From NCBI GenBank assembly GCA_963807005.1, contig CAWDZK010000001.1:124001-188000 (forward strand): a DNA stretch of 64,000 nucleotides. Direction: 5' to 3'. Shown piece after piece: positions 32,671 through 41,284 of the stretch (positions are counted from its first letter, which is position 1; each line of letters begins with the position of its first letter). This DNA is from CAWDZK01 sp963807005. GTDB taxonomy: Bacteria; Actinomycetota; Actinomycetes; JACCUZ01. A program made the translations under genes and the position numbers. The notes below the pieces were generated by a model. That model was not told where the DNA came from, made no database searches, and saw only the letters and a program-made list of their open reading frames with translations.

Positions 32671-33917
32671 ACACTGAGGACCTCAGGCGACTCTCGGAGC
32701 GCGCCGACGGCGTCCAAGGCCGGCAGGCCGACCGACTGACAGAGCTGCACGCCCGGATTCGTTCGACGCGCCGCCGCCGTACCGCAATGGCGGCTTCTGC
32801 TGCCGCTGGAGTGGTGATCGCGCTGGTGGTTGCAGGAGCGGCAGTCATGGGCACGACTGAACGCACCCGGGAGCCCGTCGACCGGAAGACTCCGAGACCC
32901 ACCCCGACGCAGACTGTTGAGACACCGAGTGGACAGGTCACGATCCAGCCCGACATCGGTCCAGGCGACATCCAGGGCTGGGAAGTGCGGGGAAGCCGCA
33001 CTAACGCACAGGCTCGCTTCGCGGGCGCCACCGACCTGTCCCTCACCGTGGAGACCGGTAGCCTCAACGCGGCCCAGTCGCACGTCGCGACCTTTTGCAA
33101 CGGCGACGAGGACACCTGGTGGGTGCTGACGATGGACCTGGGCGGCGTCGAGGGCGGACGTAACCCGGACGGATCCATGCAGGACGGCTCCCGGGCCTTG
33201 TTCGGCCCGTGCAGCCAGGACGACCCGACCGCCGTGCCAGCTCCGACCAACAACATCGAACCTTGGACGAGAAACTACCGCGAGCTCCCGAGGGCCTACC
33301 CGCTGCGGATGTTCGTCACCGGCGAGCTCTCCCCGGTCGCGCAGAAGTGCCTCCGCCGCACCGTGGACACCGGAGCGTGCCTCTCAGCACACGCGTTGGC
33401 GCCGTTGAAGGACACCGACGCGACCTTCGGCTTCGGGGTCTACGAGCACAGGGCCGCCCCAGTCGTGCTGAGGGGCCTCGGCGGCGGCATCCAGTCCCAA
33501 GCGCTAACGATGGCCGACGGCGTCGAGTACCTCGTGGATCGGGCCGTCCTGGCAGCCGCGGGCGCGTCACGCCTCGTCGTCCAGCTTCCGCCGTCGGACC
33601 GCCCCATCATCTTGGCCGTTGTCCGTTCGGAGACCGCGGCGCTCGAGACCTGTGCTGATCAGCTCAACTTGAAGGAACCTCCTTCCAATGCACAGGAGGA
33701 GAAGGTCAACTTCGAGAAGTTCGACCGCCAATGCACCGCCGAGGTGGAGTTGCGGGTTGACGGTCAGCGCGTCCCGCATCAGGAGCACGACTTCTACTTC
33801 GGCGAGCAACAGGTCGTCCTGGCGCCCGGCGATGCCCGGGAGGTCACGATCGAGGTCGTAAAGAACGACCCACGCAACGTGCGGTACGCCGTCGTCGTCT
33901 GGAAGGCACGCTCATGA
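32667..33917 (+). CDS. Single-pass membrane partner of the SigE-family sigma factor
   Basis: 416-residue protein. A cytoplasmic head of about 38 residues ('NTEDLRRLSERADGVQGRQA', basic 'RSTRRRR') is followed by one membrane helix (about 40-61) and a large outer domain of some 350 residues with few recognisable motifs and five cysteines. The start overlaps the sigma stop, so the pair is translationally coupled. By position and topology it is the likely anti-sigma or sensory regulator, but no zinc-binding anti-sigma motif (HxxxCxxC) is present. Codon use is less GC-biased than the core genes. Confidence 0.7.
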   Translation: MNTEDLRRLSERADGVQGRQADRLTELHARIRSTRRRRTAMAASAAAGVVIALVVAGAAVMGTTERTREPVDRKTPRPTPTQTVETPSGQVTIQPDIGPGDIQGWEVRGSRTNAQARFAGATDLSLTVETGSLNAAQSHVATFCNGDEDTWWVLTMDLGGVEGGRNPDGSMQDGSRALFGPCSQDDPTAVPAPTNNIEPWTRNYRELPRAYPLRMFVTGELSPVAQKCLRRTVDTGACLSAHALAPLKDTDATFGFGVYEHRAAPVVLRGLGGGIQSQALTMADGVEYLVDRAVLAAAGASRLVVQLPPSDRPIILAVVRSETAALETCADQLNLKEPPSNAQEEKVNFEKFDRQCTAEVELRVDGQRVPHQEHDFYFGEQQVVLAPGDAREVTIEVVKNDPRNVRYAVVVWKARS

Positions 33918-34229
33918 GCCCGCATCGTCGCTGCAGGTGCAGACCCACCGCCCGGACGGGTGCCGACGCGGCGTCGTATCCGGCCAGGTCCCCCCGCCGC
34001 GGCGCGACCGGAGCAGCCGAGCAGCCGCACATATGGGTAGCCCGTGGCCGGTCCTCGAGCACGGCATGCAGCACCGACAGCGACGCGACGACGATGAACC
34101 CGTCCACCCCGGTCTGGACACGGAAGTCCACACGAGGTCGAGAGACGACCCCCGCACGAGGGGAGACGACGAGAGACATCCGCGCAAGGTCAGACGGCGA
34201 TAAGGGTGCTGCCGCGGGATGGGAACGTT
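33918..34229. other. Non-coding end of the element relic
   Basis: About 310 bases with only overlapping low-quality frames on both strands and no recognisable protein, RNA or repeat. It runs up to the displaced tRNA 3' copy. Confidence 0.5.
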
Positions 34230-34274
34230 CTCGTCATGCGTAGGTCGCCGGTTCGACTCCGACAGGCGGCTCCA
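34230..34274 (+). repeat. attR-type displaced tRNA-Thr 3' half
   Basis: 45 bases matching 31576-31620 at 43 positions, ending with the encoded CCA. One of the two differences breaks the T stem (GCCGG against CCGAC). There is no 5' half, so it is not a second tRNA gene. Confidence 0.88.
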
Positions 34275-34276
34275 CC

Positions 34277-34309
34277 CGAACGGCCCGACCCCACAGGTCG
34301 GGCCGTTCG
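34277..34309 (+). terminator. Original tRNA-Thr terminator, displaced
   Basis: Perfect 14-bp stem (34277-34290 with 34296-34309) with a 5-base loop, three bases after the displaced CCA. It was presumably the tRNA terminator before integration. It now lies at the 3' side of the leftward membrane-protein gene. Confidence 0.78.
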
Positions 34310-34314
34310 TCGGG

Positions 34315-34980
34315 TCAGGTGGCTGTGACTGCCTCACCGGTGACCGGCTGGCGCTCCGTGCGGCGGCGGCGCAGCGCCTCCGTGGCCCGCTGAAGCGGAC
34401 CGGACACGGCGACCAGTGCGGCGACATAGACGAGATGGGCCGCGATCCAGGCTCCCAGGCCGAGCTCGCGGACCCCCTGGCCGGAGCTCATGCGCTGAAC
34501 CGGCGGCTCCGCCCGGCCGAAGCCCAGCGCGACAACGAGCAGCAAGAAGAGTGCCAGCGTGGGGACGGCAGTCACGACGGCGACGGTCCACCACGCGTCG
34601 GGGGTGTTCCGGGAACGAGAGCGCCGGAGCATCCACCAGGTGACCACCAGCCCGACGGCGATCGCCGGCAGGAGGAAGAGCACCGGCCCGACGATGACGT
34701 CTGCGGGGCTCGCTCCACGCAGGGGACCACGCACCTCGGGAAGCACCCGGCGGCCGCTCATGAGCGCCTGCACGGCGTTGAACGGGTACGAGAAGGGGCG
34801 GGACTGAGCGACCGAGACGGCGGCGAGAAGGCCGAACATGGCGGCGCCCGCGACGGCGCCGGAGACCCCACCGACGACAAGTACGAGCCAGGCGGGGACC
34901 GGATCGTCCGGCTGCCCGGCGGTGATCCGGTCGTCGGTCTGCCTGGTGTCGACCCGGTCGGTCCGATCCATGCTCGTCAC
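34315..34980 (-). CDS. Four-helix membrane protein, unknown function
   Basis: 221 residues, Asp/Arg-rich start ('DRTDRVDTRQTDDR') then four predicted helices ('WLVLVVGGVSGAVAGAAMFG', 'PVLFLLPAIAVGLVVTWW', 'VAVVTAVPTLALFLLLVV', 'LGAWIAAHLVYVAALVAVSG'). GTG at 34980 or ATG at 34971. No family recognised. It sits immediately outside the element relic, in an accessory region. Confidence 0.65.
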   Translation of the reverse strand: MTSMDRTDRVDTRQTDDRITAGQPDDPVPAWLVLVVGGVSGAVAGAAMFGLLAAVSVAQSRPFSYPFNAVQALMSGRRVLPEVRGPLRGASPADVIVGPVLFLLPAIAVGLVVTWWMLRRSRSRNTPDAWWTVAVVTAVPTLALFLLLVVALGFGRAEPPVQRMSSGQGVRELGLGAWIAAHLVYVAALVAVSGPLQRATEALRRRRTERQPVTGEAVTAT

Positions 34981-35153
34981 GCCTCATCCTGAGGTCCGGG
35001 GGCGCCACATCGCCTCATCAGTGGGGCTTGTCGACGCCGCAGCCGCAAACGAGCCGACCGCCACGAACACTGGTACCGCACGGTCGGGTGGCCTTTACCC
35101 AGTCCGCACGTCTTCACACCAGCCCGACCCGGTCCGGTCGTCTCGCAGCAGCC

Positions 35154-35597
35154 TCACCGGCCGGTGTTGCGGTCCCGCACCACGACGACGGGGCAGGGGG
35201 CGTGGTGCACGCAGTACGACGCGACGGAGCCGAGGTGCATGCCGGGCAGCTCCCCCCGACCGTGGCTGCCGATCACCAGCAGGTCGGCCTGCTCCGCCGC
35301 GGTGGTCAAGGCACGTGCCGGCCGGTCCTCGCACAGCAGCTTCTGCACGTGGTCACCCGGCTCCGGGCCCAGGGCCTCGGCCACGGTCTGGTCCAGCACC
35401 ACTCGCGCGTCCCGCGCGTAGTCGGCCTCCGTGTAGGTGGGGACGATGTAGATGGTGGGCCGGACCTCCCACCCGGTCACGACGCGCAGCGCTGCGCCGG
35501 TGAGGCGGGCCTGCTTCTCCGCCCAGCGGACTGCCTCGACGCTGGGCGGGGACCCGTCGGCGCCCGCGACGATGAACGGTGGCGTGTGCTCGGACAT
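35154..35597 (-). CDS. Universal stress protein (UspA family)
   Basis: 147 residues. 'PPFIVAGADGSPPSVEAVRW' at the start and the ATP-binding loop 'GSHGRGELPGMHLGSVASYC' followed by 'CPVVVVRD' at the end, the G-2x-G-9x-G(S) pattern of ATP-binding Usp proteins. The ATG at 35597 is chosen because gaggggagc precedes it; the longer frame has no support. Usp proteins are cytoplasmic factors induced by hypoxia or stationary phase. Confidence 0.9.
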   Translation of the reverse strand: MSEHTPPFIVAGADGSPPSVEAVRWAEKQARLTGAALRVVTGWEVRPTIYIVPTYTEADYARDARVVLDQTVAEALGPEPGDHVQKLLCEDRPARALTTAAEQADLLVIGSHGRGELPGMHLGSVASYCVHHAPCPVVVVRDRNTGR

Positions 35598-35678
35598 GTG
35601 TCGCTCCCCTCGCGGTCTCACCCCCGTCCTACCGCCGGGCGAGGTCACGAGGGAGGGGCCGTAGGTCCTCCAGCCTGC

Positions 35679-36419
35679 TCACTCGACCCGCCGACGGTCG
35701 AGCCGAAGGAGCTTCCATCCCACCAGGGCGAACCAGGTCGGCAGCAGAAGACCGTAGGGGAGATATCCGAATCCGAGCATGGGCTGCAGCGCCTCGGATA
35801 CGACCCCGAGCGCTCCGGTGACCACGCCGAGGGTTCCCACCGCCATGCCGAAGCTCCCCTTCCGCATGATCAAAGACAAGATCAGGATCGCGGCGGCGGT
35901 GAGGATCCCGCCCCAGCCCACCGCGTTGGTGGCGGCGATGAGTGCGTCCGCGGCACTGGCCAACCCTGCCCGCTCGGCGTCGGTGTCGGCCGCCAGGTAG
36001 GAGTTGCTGAGCACGACCAGGCCGCCGTGCAGTGACTGGGGGCTGCTTCCCGAGGCCAACGCGATGACCTCCGAGACGATCCCGAGCAGGCCACCGATGG
36101 CTGCCACGGTCTTGTTCAGATCCTTCAGTGCCACAGCCACCGCGGTGAACACGACCAGGGCGGGCACGCCCAGCCCGACGAAGCACACCAGTTCGGTCAG
36201 GTAGACGACCTTGTGGGCAGCGATGTACTCCAGCAGCGCTCGTCCCTCGGCGGGTGGGACCGGTGCCATGAAGATCAGCACGAGCGGTATCAGCACGAGC
36301 AGCACGTAGAGCAGTGCCGCGGCACCCCCGGCCCTGTACAAGGGTGCCCAGGACATGTCCGGACGCCCCGATGCGGTGGGCTCGGGCCCGGATGCGTCGG
36401 ACCGAACCTCGTCGCCCAT
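35679..36419 (-). CDS. DUF4386-type membrane protein
   Basis: 246 residues with about six helices ('LYRAGGAAALLYVLLVLIPL', 'VVYLTELVCFVGLGVPALVV', 'WGGILTAAAILILSLIM' and others) and the pattern 'LYVLLVLIPLVLIFMAPV...GRALLEYIAAHK' of DUF4386 family proteins. The start at ATG 36419 is inferred from where membrane-protein character begins; no good ribosome site is seen. Function unknown. Confidence 0.7.
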   Translation of the reverse strand: MGDEVRSDASGPEPTASGRPDMSWAPLYRAGGAAALLYVLLVLIPLVLIFMAPVPPAEGRALLEYIAAHKVVYLTELVCFVGLGVPALVVFTAVAVALKDLNKTVAAIGGLLGIVSEVIALASGSSPQSLHGGLVVLSNSYLAADTDAERAGLASAADALIAATNAVGWGGILTAAAILILSLIMRKGSFGMAVGTLGVVTGALGVVSEALQPMLGFGYLPYGLLLPTWFALVGWKLLRLDRRRVE

Positions 36420-36726
36420 CAGCGCGTTGCGTTCGATCGTGACCTGCCGGCGCCGCCGGCGCCACCACCGGACAAGCACGCCGAGACCCCGAGCGGGAGA
36501 GCGGAGTTGTAGCGGCCCCCGCTGTGGGCGGGCATCACTCCTCGCCTGGTGGCGACCTCCGGGCTGCGCGTCGACCCCATGGGTCATTGTCGACCCGCCT
36601 GGCCGCACGTGGCCAGCGCGCGAGGGCGCCCTCACTTCATGCGCCAGCGAGTCACGGGTGAAGAGGGTCCACGCCTATCGGTCGCGCAGGCCGTGAGTGA
36701 TGCGGTGTCAAGCCCGTCGTCAGGGC
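36420..36726. other. Intergenic stretch, no gene seen
   Basis: Roughly 300 bases between two leftward membrane-protein genes. Frames present are short or antisense-like. It should contain the promoter of the DUF4386 gene, but no box was convincing. Confidence 0.4.
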
Positions 36727-37749
36727 TCACAACAGCGCCAGCCTGCGCAGCCGGCGTGCGCTCCAGAGCCCGATCGGCAGCGCCAGCCAGTACGTGACGG
36801 CACGGAAGATGACCACGGAGAGGATCGCGGAGCCCGCGGTGTAGCCAGCCAAGGTCAGCGCGCCGATCATGATCAGCTCCGCGGTGCCCATCCACGGCGG
36901 GAGCGGCGACGCGCCGTCGACCGCAGCCGCGACGAGGTAGACGGCCAGGAGCGCCCCGACGGGCAGGGGCGTCGCAGCCTGCCCCCAGGCCTCGACGGCG
37001 ACGACGAAGCCCAGGCTCATGGCCGCTGTGGTCACGGTCGATGCGAGGGCGGCGGCGCCGAGGCGCCACGGCCGGACCAGCAGCTCCCGGATGTGCCGTG
37101 CTGCCTCCGCAGCCACGCGTGTCACCGCGCCCACGACCGAGCCCCGGGTCCGAGCCAGGACGACGGCGAAGAGCGCGACGAGCGCGGCGGCGAGCAGCCA
37201 GCGGTACTGCATCCCAGCCTGTGCCCCCCGGCCCGCCAGTGCCTGCATCTCGGCCGCCGCGCCGGTCAGGCCGAGGGCCGGGCCGACCACGGTGATGCCC
37301 GTGGCGTAGGCCGCATCGGTCGCGACCCCGACGATGGCCAGGCCGGCGAGCGCGCTCGTCGCGGCACCGGTCGGCAACCCGGCCCGCTGCAGGTAGCGAA
37401 GATTCACCCCCGCCCCCCCGAGGCCACTCGGCAGCAACCGATTCGTCGCGCCGGCGGCCAGCTGCGCGTCGGTGGTGCGGCGCCAGGACAGTCGATGCGC
37501 GCTGACCGCACTGACCGCATGGACAGCGCCCGCGGCGCACAGGAAGTGGACGGCCGCCAGGAGGGGGAGAGCGAGCAGCGCCACTGCCGGGACCAGGTCC
37601 GGGACCGGGAGGCCGTCGCCGACCTCGTCCATCTTCAGGTCGGCTTCGAGCAGGTAGACCGAGACCGCGACGGTCACGGCGAGGACCGCCGCCCACCACG
37701 CCGGGACGTTCGCACGCGGCGCATGCGTGGTGCGGCCTCGCAGCGTCAT
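36727..37749 (-). CDS. Lysylphosphatidylglycerol-synthase-like (UPF0104) membrane protein
   Basis: 340 residues, about eight helices, with the family signature 'RLLPSGLGGAGVNLRYLQRA' and 'LYLVAA'-type late helices ('VAAAVDGASPLPPWMGTAEL'). It corresponds to the membrane half of MprF-like proteins without the catalytic domain; in actinobacteria such proteins often accompany lipid or glycan export. Ribosome site gggag before ATG 37749. Specific role unknown. Confidence 0.75.
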   Translation of the reverse strand: MTLRGRTTHAPRANVPAWWAAVLAVTVAVSVYLLEADLKMDEVGDGLPVPDLVPAVALLALPLLAAVHFLCAAGAVHAVSAVSAHRLSWRRTTDAQLAAGATNRLLPSGLGGAGVNLRYLQRAGLPTGAATSALAGLAIVGVATDAAYATGITVVGPALGLTGAAAEMQALAGRGAQAGMQYRWLLAAALVALFAVVLARTRGSVVGAVTRVAAEAARHIRELLVRPWRLGAAALASTVTTAAMSLGFVVAVEAWGQAATPLPVGALLAVYLVAAAVDGASPLPPWMGTAELIMIGALTLAGYTAGSAILSVVIFRAVTYWLALPIGLWSARRLRRLALL

Positions 37750-37899
37750 CCTGCTCCCAGCCCTCTCTCAGGGTGCCTGCGAGAACAGTGACGGTGCTCC
37801 CTGGGAACTTGCTGTGCTCCACCTGGGACTGGACCCCCGCGTTCTCGTCGGATCAGGTGGTACCGGCCGGGATGTCCGCGTCGGCGCCCACCGGCGGGC

Positions 37900-38073
37900 T
37901 CAAGCCGCGGGTGCTCCGGCCGTCGGAGGCAGCAGCAGCCGTAACGACTCCTGGGCGTACTCCGCGGCGAGCTGCTCGACCAGCTCGTCGCGGTCGTCGG
38001 CTACGGCTCGGTTGACGGCATCGACGTAGGTCTCGTGCAGCTCGGCGAGCGCACGGACCGACGAGGTCCACAT
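37900..38073 (-). CDS. Small helical protein, 57 residues
   Basis: 'MWTSSVRALAELHETYVDAV' then 'DRDELVEQLAAEYAQESLR' suggests two amphipathic helices. ATG 38073 has a clear AAGGAG seven bases upstream, supporting translation. No family recognised; probably cytoplasmic. Confidence 0.6.
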   Translation of the reverse strand: MWTSSVRALAELHETYVDAVNRAVADDRDELVEQLAAEYAQESLRLLLPPTAGAPAA

Positions 38074-38363
38074 CACAGGTACTCCTTGGTGAGAGCAGGT
38101 ACGTCTCCCACGCTGCCGCAGGGAGATGTCGGCGGTGTGAGCGGCGAGGAACCATCCGGTTGCATGGTGGTCGCGTCCCGTCCCCCCGTACGGGCTGACC
38201 TCTCCGGTCCGCCGCATCGAGGTGGACCCGCCCGACGGGTGACCACAGCGTCCCCAGGGGCGTACCGTGTGCCGGGATCGCCGGGTGAGGTGATCAGCCA
38301 GACTCTCGGTCCGCCCGCGGGCTGACCTGACTCCCTGTCGTCTCTTCTCCAGGAGATCGCGCA
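38074..38363. other. Divergent promoter region
   Basis: 290 bases between the small helical gene (minus) and the coiled-coil gene (plus). CCAGGAG (38350-38356) is the ribosome site of the latter. TACCGT near 38264 could be its -10. No coding sequence seen. Confidence 0.4.
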
Positions 38364-38852
38364 ATGACTGCACAGTTCCCCGGCACCCAGCGCGCCGACC
38401 TGCAGGTGGTCCGCGACGGCGAGGCGGCCGGTGGCGACTCGACCGCGCAGGCGCTCGGCCTGCTCGAGAACGCGCGCAAGGTCGCCGACTCGACCGTCGC
38501 CGAGGCACGTGCCGAGGCCGAGCGGCTGCTGACCGCCGCGCGGGAGCGCGCCCAGCAGGTGCAGCGCGACGCCAAGGAGCTGGGTCAGAAGCTGCGGGCC
38601 GACGCCGAGCGGGACGCCGCCCAGGCGCGACACCAGGCCTACGGCGAGTCCGAGCGGATCGTCGGGGAGGCCCGCCGCGAGGTGAGCACGCTGCAGGCGT
38701 CGGTGGGCGGCCTGCGCGAGGAGCGGGACTCCGCCGAGGCCGCCATGCGCGAGCTCGCCGGGCGGCTGCAGACGGCCCTGGAGCGCTACGGCGACCAGGG
38801 CGAGTCACGCCAGGGCGAGCCGCTCTACCAGGGCGAGCACTACCAGGGCTGA
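38364..38852 (+). CDS. DivIVA-like coiled-coil protein
   Basis: 162 residues. A central coiled coil from about 30 to 145 contains 'ALGLLENARKVADSTVAEAR', 'AERLLTAARERAQQVQRDAK' and 'ESERIVGEARREVSTLQASV', the heptad pattern of DivIVA/Wag31-tail and FilP-like proteins, but the DivIVA N-terminal lipid-binding domain is missing. A short tail repeats QGE ('RQGEPLYQGEHYQG'). Probably a cytoskeletal or polar scaffold upstream of a cell-wall hydrolase gene. Confidence 0.7.
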   Translation: MTAQFPGTQRADLQVVRDGEAAGGDSTAQALGLLENARKVADSTVAEARAEAERLLTAARERAQQVQRDAKELGQKLRADAERDAAQARHQAYGESERIVGEARREVSTLQASVGGLREERDSAEAAMRELAGRLQTALERYGDQGESRQGEPLYQGEHYQG

Positions 38853-38936
38853 GCCCGGCCCCAGCCCGACGGCGGCTCAGGACCGGGCCGTCACCTGCCG
38901 ATCCCTCCCCTATCACCTCTCTGCCGCGCCCGGCAC

Positions 38937-39004
38937 TTGACGTGGCCGGTGTGACAGGTGTTCTCTGTCGGGGCTGTTGTGGCGTCAAGCGACCGACAGC
39001 CCCG
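38937..39004 (+). promoter_or_regulatory. Promoter and leader hairpin of the NlpC/P60 gene
   Basis: TTGACG at 38937-38942 is a good -35, with a weak -10 (TTCTCT) 18 bases later. The leader contains a perfect 9-bp stem (38969-38977 with 38996-39004) enclosing 18 bases. Cell-wall hydrolase genes of actinobacteria can carry ydaO-type riboswitches, but the conserved ydaO sequence was not recognised here. Confidence 0.4.
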
Positions 39005-39041
39005 ACGCTGCCCTCCGGTGGCGCGCGAGAGGAGACGGCCC

Positions 39042-40568
39042 ATGGCGCAGCCCCCTCGCCGTGGCCTGCCGTCCCGCCCGCCGCGGCCCCGTCGGCCCCG
39101 CTCCGGCCGGTTTCCGGGCACCCTGGTGGCGGCCGTCGTCGTGGCCCTGCTGCCGGGCGTGGGCCCGCTCGCACCGGCCGCAGGCGCCGCGCTGGCCGCC
39201 GACCAGCCGGTATATCCCAGCCAGTCCCAGGTCGACGCCAGCCGCAGCCGCGCCGCGGCGACCGCCGACCAGGTCGGCCAGATCGAGGCCCAGCTGGCCG
39301 CTGCCACCGCGCGCGCCGACCGCCTGGCGACCGAGGCAGCCCAGGCGGTCGAGGCGTACAACGGGGCGCGGGTCAGGCTCGCGGCCGCCGAGGACCAGGC
39401 CCTGCAGGCCCAGCGGGCCGCGGAGCAGGCACGGAAGCAGGTCGACGGTGCCCGGGTCGAGCTCGGCCGGTTCGCCGCGGCGGCCTACCGCTCCGGCGGC
39501 GACCTCGGTGGCCTGTCGACCGTCCTGTTCGCGCAGAGCCCGCGTGACCTGCTGAGCCGGGCCGCCGCGCTGCGGTCCGTCGGCGACAGCCGGCGCACTG
39601 CCCTGGAGGGGTTCCGTTCCGCCGAGGCCTTCGCGACAGTCCTCGACCGGCGGGCGGCGGTCCTGGTCGAGCGGCGGCAGGCCGCGGCCACCCGGGTGGC
39701 ACAGGCCAAGGCGGCTGCGGAGGGCCGGCTGGCCGACCAGCAGCGGGCCGTCGGCGAGACCGCCGCCCAGCGAACGACGCTGGTCCGCCGGCTCGCAGGG
39801 CTGCAGCACACGACCGTGCGGCTGGTGCGGGCCCGCCAGGCGGGGCTGGAGCGGGCCCGCCAGGAGGCGCTGCGCCGCGCCGCCGAGGCACGGGCGCGCG
39901 AGGTCGCCCGGCAGGCGGCGGCGGCTCAGGCCGCAGCGGCCGCGAAGGCGGCCGAGGACGCCCGGGCGGCGGCAGCCGAGAAGGCCCGCCAGGACGCGGC
40001 GGCCAAGAGCGCGGCGGACGCCGCCCAGTCGGCCCAGTCGGGCTCCGGTGGCAGCTCCGGCGGCGGGTCCGGCGGCAGTGCCGGGGGCGGCTCCGGCGGC
40101 AGTTCCGGGAGCGGTCCCGGCGGGGGAGGCGGTGGCCAGGACCCCGGTGGCTCGACCGGCGGGAGCGCTCCGGCCGGCCCGCCGAGCGGGTCGTCGTCGG
40201 GAAGCAGCAACGGCGCCCAGGCCGCCATCGAGTTCGCTCGCAGCCAGCTGGGCAAGCCGTACGAGTGGGCGGCGGACGGCCCCTCGACGTTCGACTGCTC
40301 CGGGCTGACCATGCGGGCCTGGCAGCAGGGCGGCGTCAGCCTGCCGCACTACTCGGTCGCCCAGTACGCGCAGTCCCTGAAGGTCAGCCTCGACGACCTG
40401 CGGCCCGGTGACCTCGTCTTCTTCGCGAGCGGCTCCGACTACCGCTCGATCTACCACGTCGGCCTGTTCATCGGCGGCGGTCAGATGATCGAGGCGCCCT
40501 ACACCGGGGAGTCGGTGCGGGTGTCCAGCATCTACCGGTCCAGCCTGTTCGGCGCGGCCCGGCCATGA
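39042..40568 (+). CDS. NlpC/P60 peptidoglycan endopeptidase with coiled-coil domain
   Basis: 508 residues. A basic N-terminus and signal/TM segment 'GTLVAAVVVALLPGVGPLA' is followed by a long coiled-coil domain (about 65-330), a Gly/Ser linker (about 340-390) and the catalytic NlpC/P60 domain with C419 in 'FDCSGLTMRAWQ' and H472 in 'YHVGLFIGGG'. It resembles RipA-like enzymes that cut the peptide stem during cell separation; the coiled coil probably inhibits or docks it. ATG 39042 follows GAGAGGAG. The stop overlaps the next gene (ATGA). Confidence 0.92.
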   Translation: MAQPPRRGLPSRPPRPRRPRSGRFPGTLVAAVVVALLPGVGPLAPAAGAALAADQPVYPSQSQVDASRSRAAATADQVGQIEAQLAAATARADRLATEAAQAVEAYNGARVRLAAAEDQALQAQRAAEQARKQVDGARVELGRFAAAAYRSGGDLGGLSTVLFAQSPRDLLSRAAALRSVGDSRRTALEGFRSAEAFATVLDRRAAVLVERRQAAATRVAQAKAAAEGRLADQQRAVGETAAQRTTLVRRLAGLQHTTVRLVRARQAGLERARQEALRRAAEARAREVARQAAAAQAAAAAKAAEDARAAAAEKARQDAAAKSAADAAQSAQSGSGGSSGGGSGGSAGGGSGGSSGSGPGGGGGGQDPGGSTGGSAPAGPPSGSSSGSSNGAQAAIEFARSQLGKPYEWAADGPSTFDCSGLTMRAWQQGGVSLPHYSVAQYAQSLKVSLDDLRPGDLVFFASGSDYRSIYHVGLFIGGGQMIEAPYTGESVRVSSIYRSSLFGAARP

Positions 40569-41254
40569 GCGGCTCGTTCGCGGGGTCGTACGGCGAGCGG
40601 CACGGCCGCACCTTCGGCGGCTGGCTGGTGCTCTTCGCCCTCGGCTACGTCGTCCTGCACCACGCCGGCACGATCTTCACCGGTCTCGGCGACGTCGGTG
40701 ACACCCGCACACGTTGGGCGGACTGGATCGACCTGCTCACCCCGTTCGTCGTCACCGGCACCGCCGGCGGCGCGCTGCGGGCGGGCGGCGCGAGCCGCGC
40801 GACGTGGACGGTGTTCTGGTTCGCGGCGGTCCTCTACACCCAGGGCCACGGCATCCACCTCGCCGCCAACAGCATCCGGAACGCGGTGCCCGGCGACGCC
40901 GAGCCGGCTTACCTCTGGGACGAGCACCTCGGCCACTACCTCTGGTACGTCGGCTTCTACCTGCTCGTGGTCGCGCTGGCGGTCGCGCTGGCTGACCGGC
41001 GCACCCGCGGCGGGCCGGCCGGCTACCTGCTGGCGCTGGCGGTCGGCTTCACCAACTTCACCAACTCGGTGGAGGGCCAGACGCCGTGGCTGGGCATCGG
41101 CGCGGCGGCAGTGTTCGCCGTGTGGGGGCTGCTGACCCGGGACGGCATCGGGCGGCTGATGCTCACGGCGTACGGCGTCTCGCTGGCGCTGTTCGCGGCG
41201 TTCGGCCTCTGGCAGGGCGGCTTCCCGGAGTTCTCCCAGCTCGGCTGGATCTAG
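40565..41254 (+). CDS. Six-helix membrane protein, unknown function
   Basis: 229 residues. Helices include 'GGWLVLFALGYVVLHHAG' and 'YLWYVGFYLLVVALAVALAD'. Conserved-looking polar sites within helices, 'TQGHGIHLAANSIRN' and 'WDEHLGHYLW', have several His and an Asp/Glu that could bind a metal or heme. The start overlaps the NlpC stop, so the two are translated together. No family recognised. Confidence 0.7.
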   Translation: MSGSFAGSYGERHGRTFGGWLVLFALGYVVLHHAGTIFTGLGDVGDTRTRWADWIDLLTPFVVTGTAGGALRAGGASRATWTVFWFAAVLYTQGHGIHLAANSIRNAVPGDAEPAYLWDEHLGHYLWYVGFYLLVVALAVALADRRTRGGPAGYLLALAVGFTNFTNSVEGQTPWLGIGAAAVFAVWGLLTRDGIGRLMLTAYGVSLALFAAFGLWQGGFPEFSQLGWI

Positions 41255-41262
41255 CGCCGACC

Positions 41263-41278
41263 GCCGTCGCCCGACGGC
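41263..41278. terminator. Short hairpin between convergent genes
   Basis: 7-bp perfect stem gccgtcg/cgacggc with a 2-base loop, 8 bases after one stop and 7 bases before the other. Possibly a bidirectional terminator; the tight loop lowers confidence. Confidence 0.4.
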
Positions 41279-41284
41279 ACAGAG

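Larger units (their letters stand above)
31621..34274. mobile_element. Relic of a tRNA-Thr integrative element
   Basis: 2,654-bp segment between the tRNA gene and the displaced copy of its 3' half. It contains, in order, a terminator, a decayed tyrosine integrase on the minus strand, an ECF sigma factor and a single-pass membrane regulator on the plus strand, and about 310 bases of apparent non-coding DNA. Base composition is visibly less GC-rich than the flanks, for example around 33660-33730. No excisionase, replication or transfer gene remains, so the element is probably fixed. Confidence 0.8.

Noticed and set aside
34230..34274. Second tRNA-Thr gene
   Set aside because: Only the 3' half is present, with a broken T stem; it is the displaced attachment site.
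33844..34427. Minus-strand proteins crossing the displaced tRNA copy (contain 'LSESNRRPTHDE')
   Set aside because: That peptide is a familiar artefact of translating tRNA 3' ends; no other support.
38937..39041. ydaO (c-di-AMP) riboswitch before the NlpC/P60 gene
   Set aside because: The gene type fits, but the leader is short and the conserved riboswitch sequences were not seen; only a simple hairpin is present.
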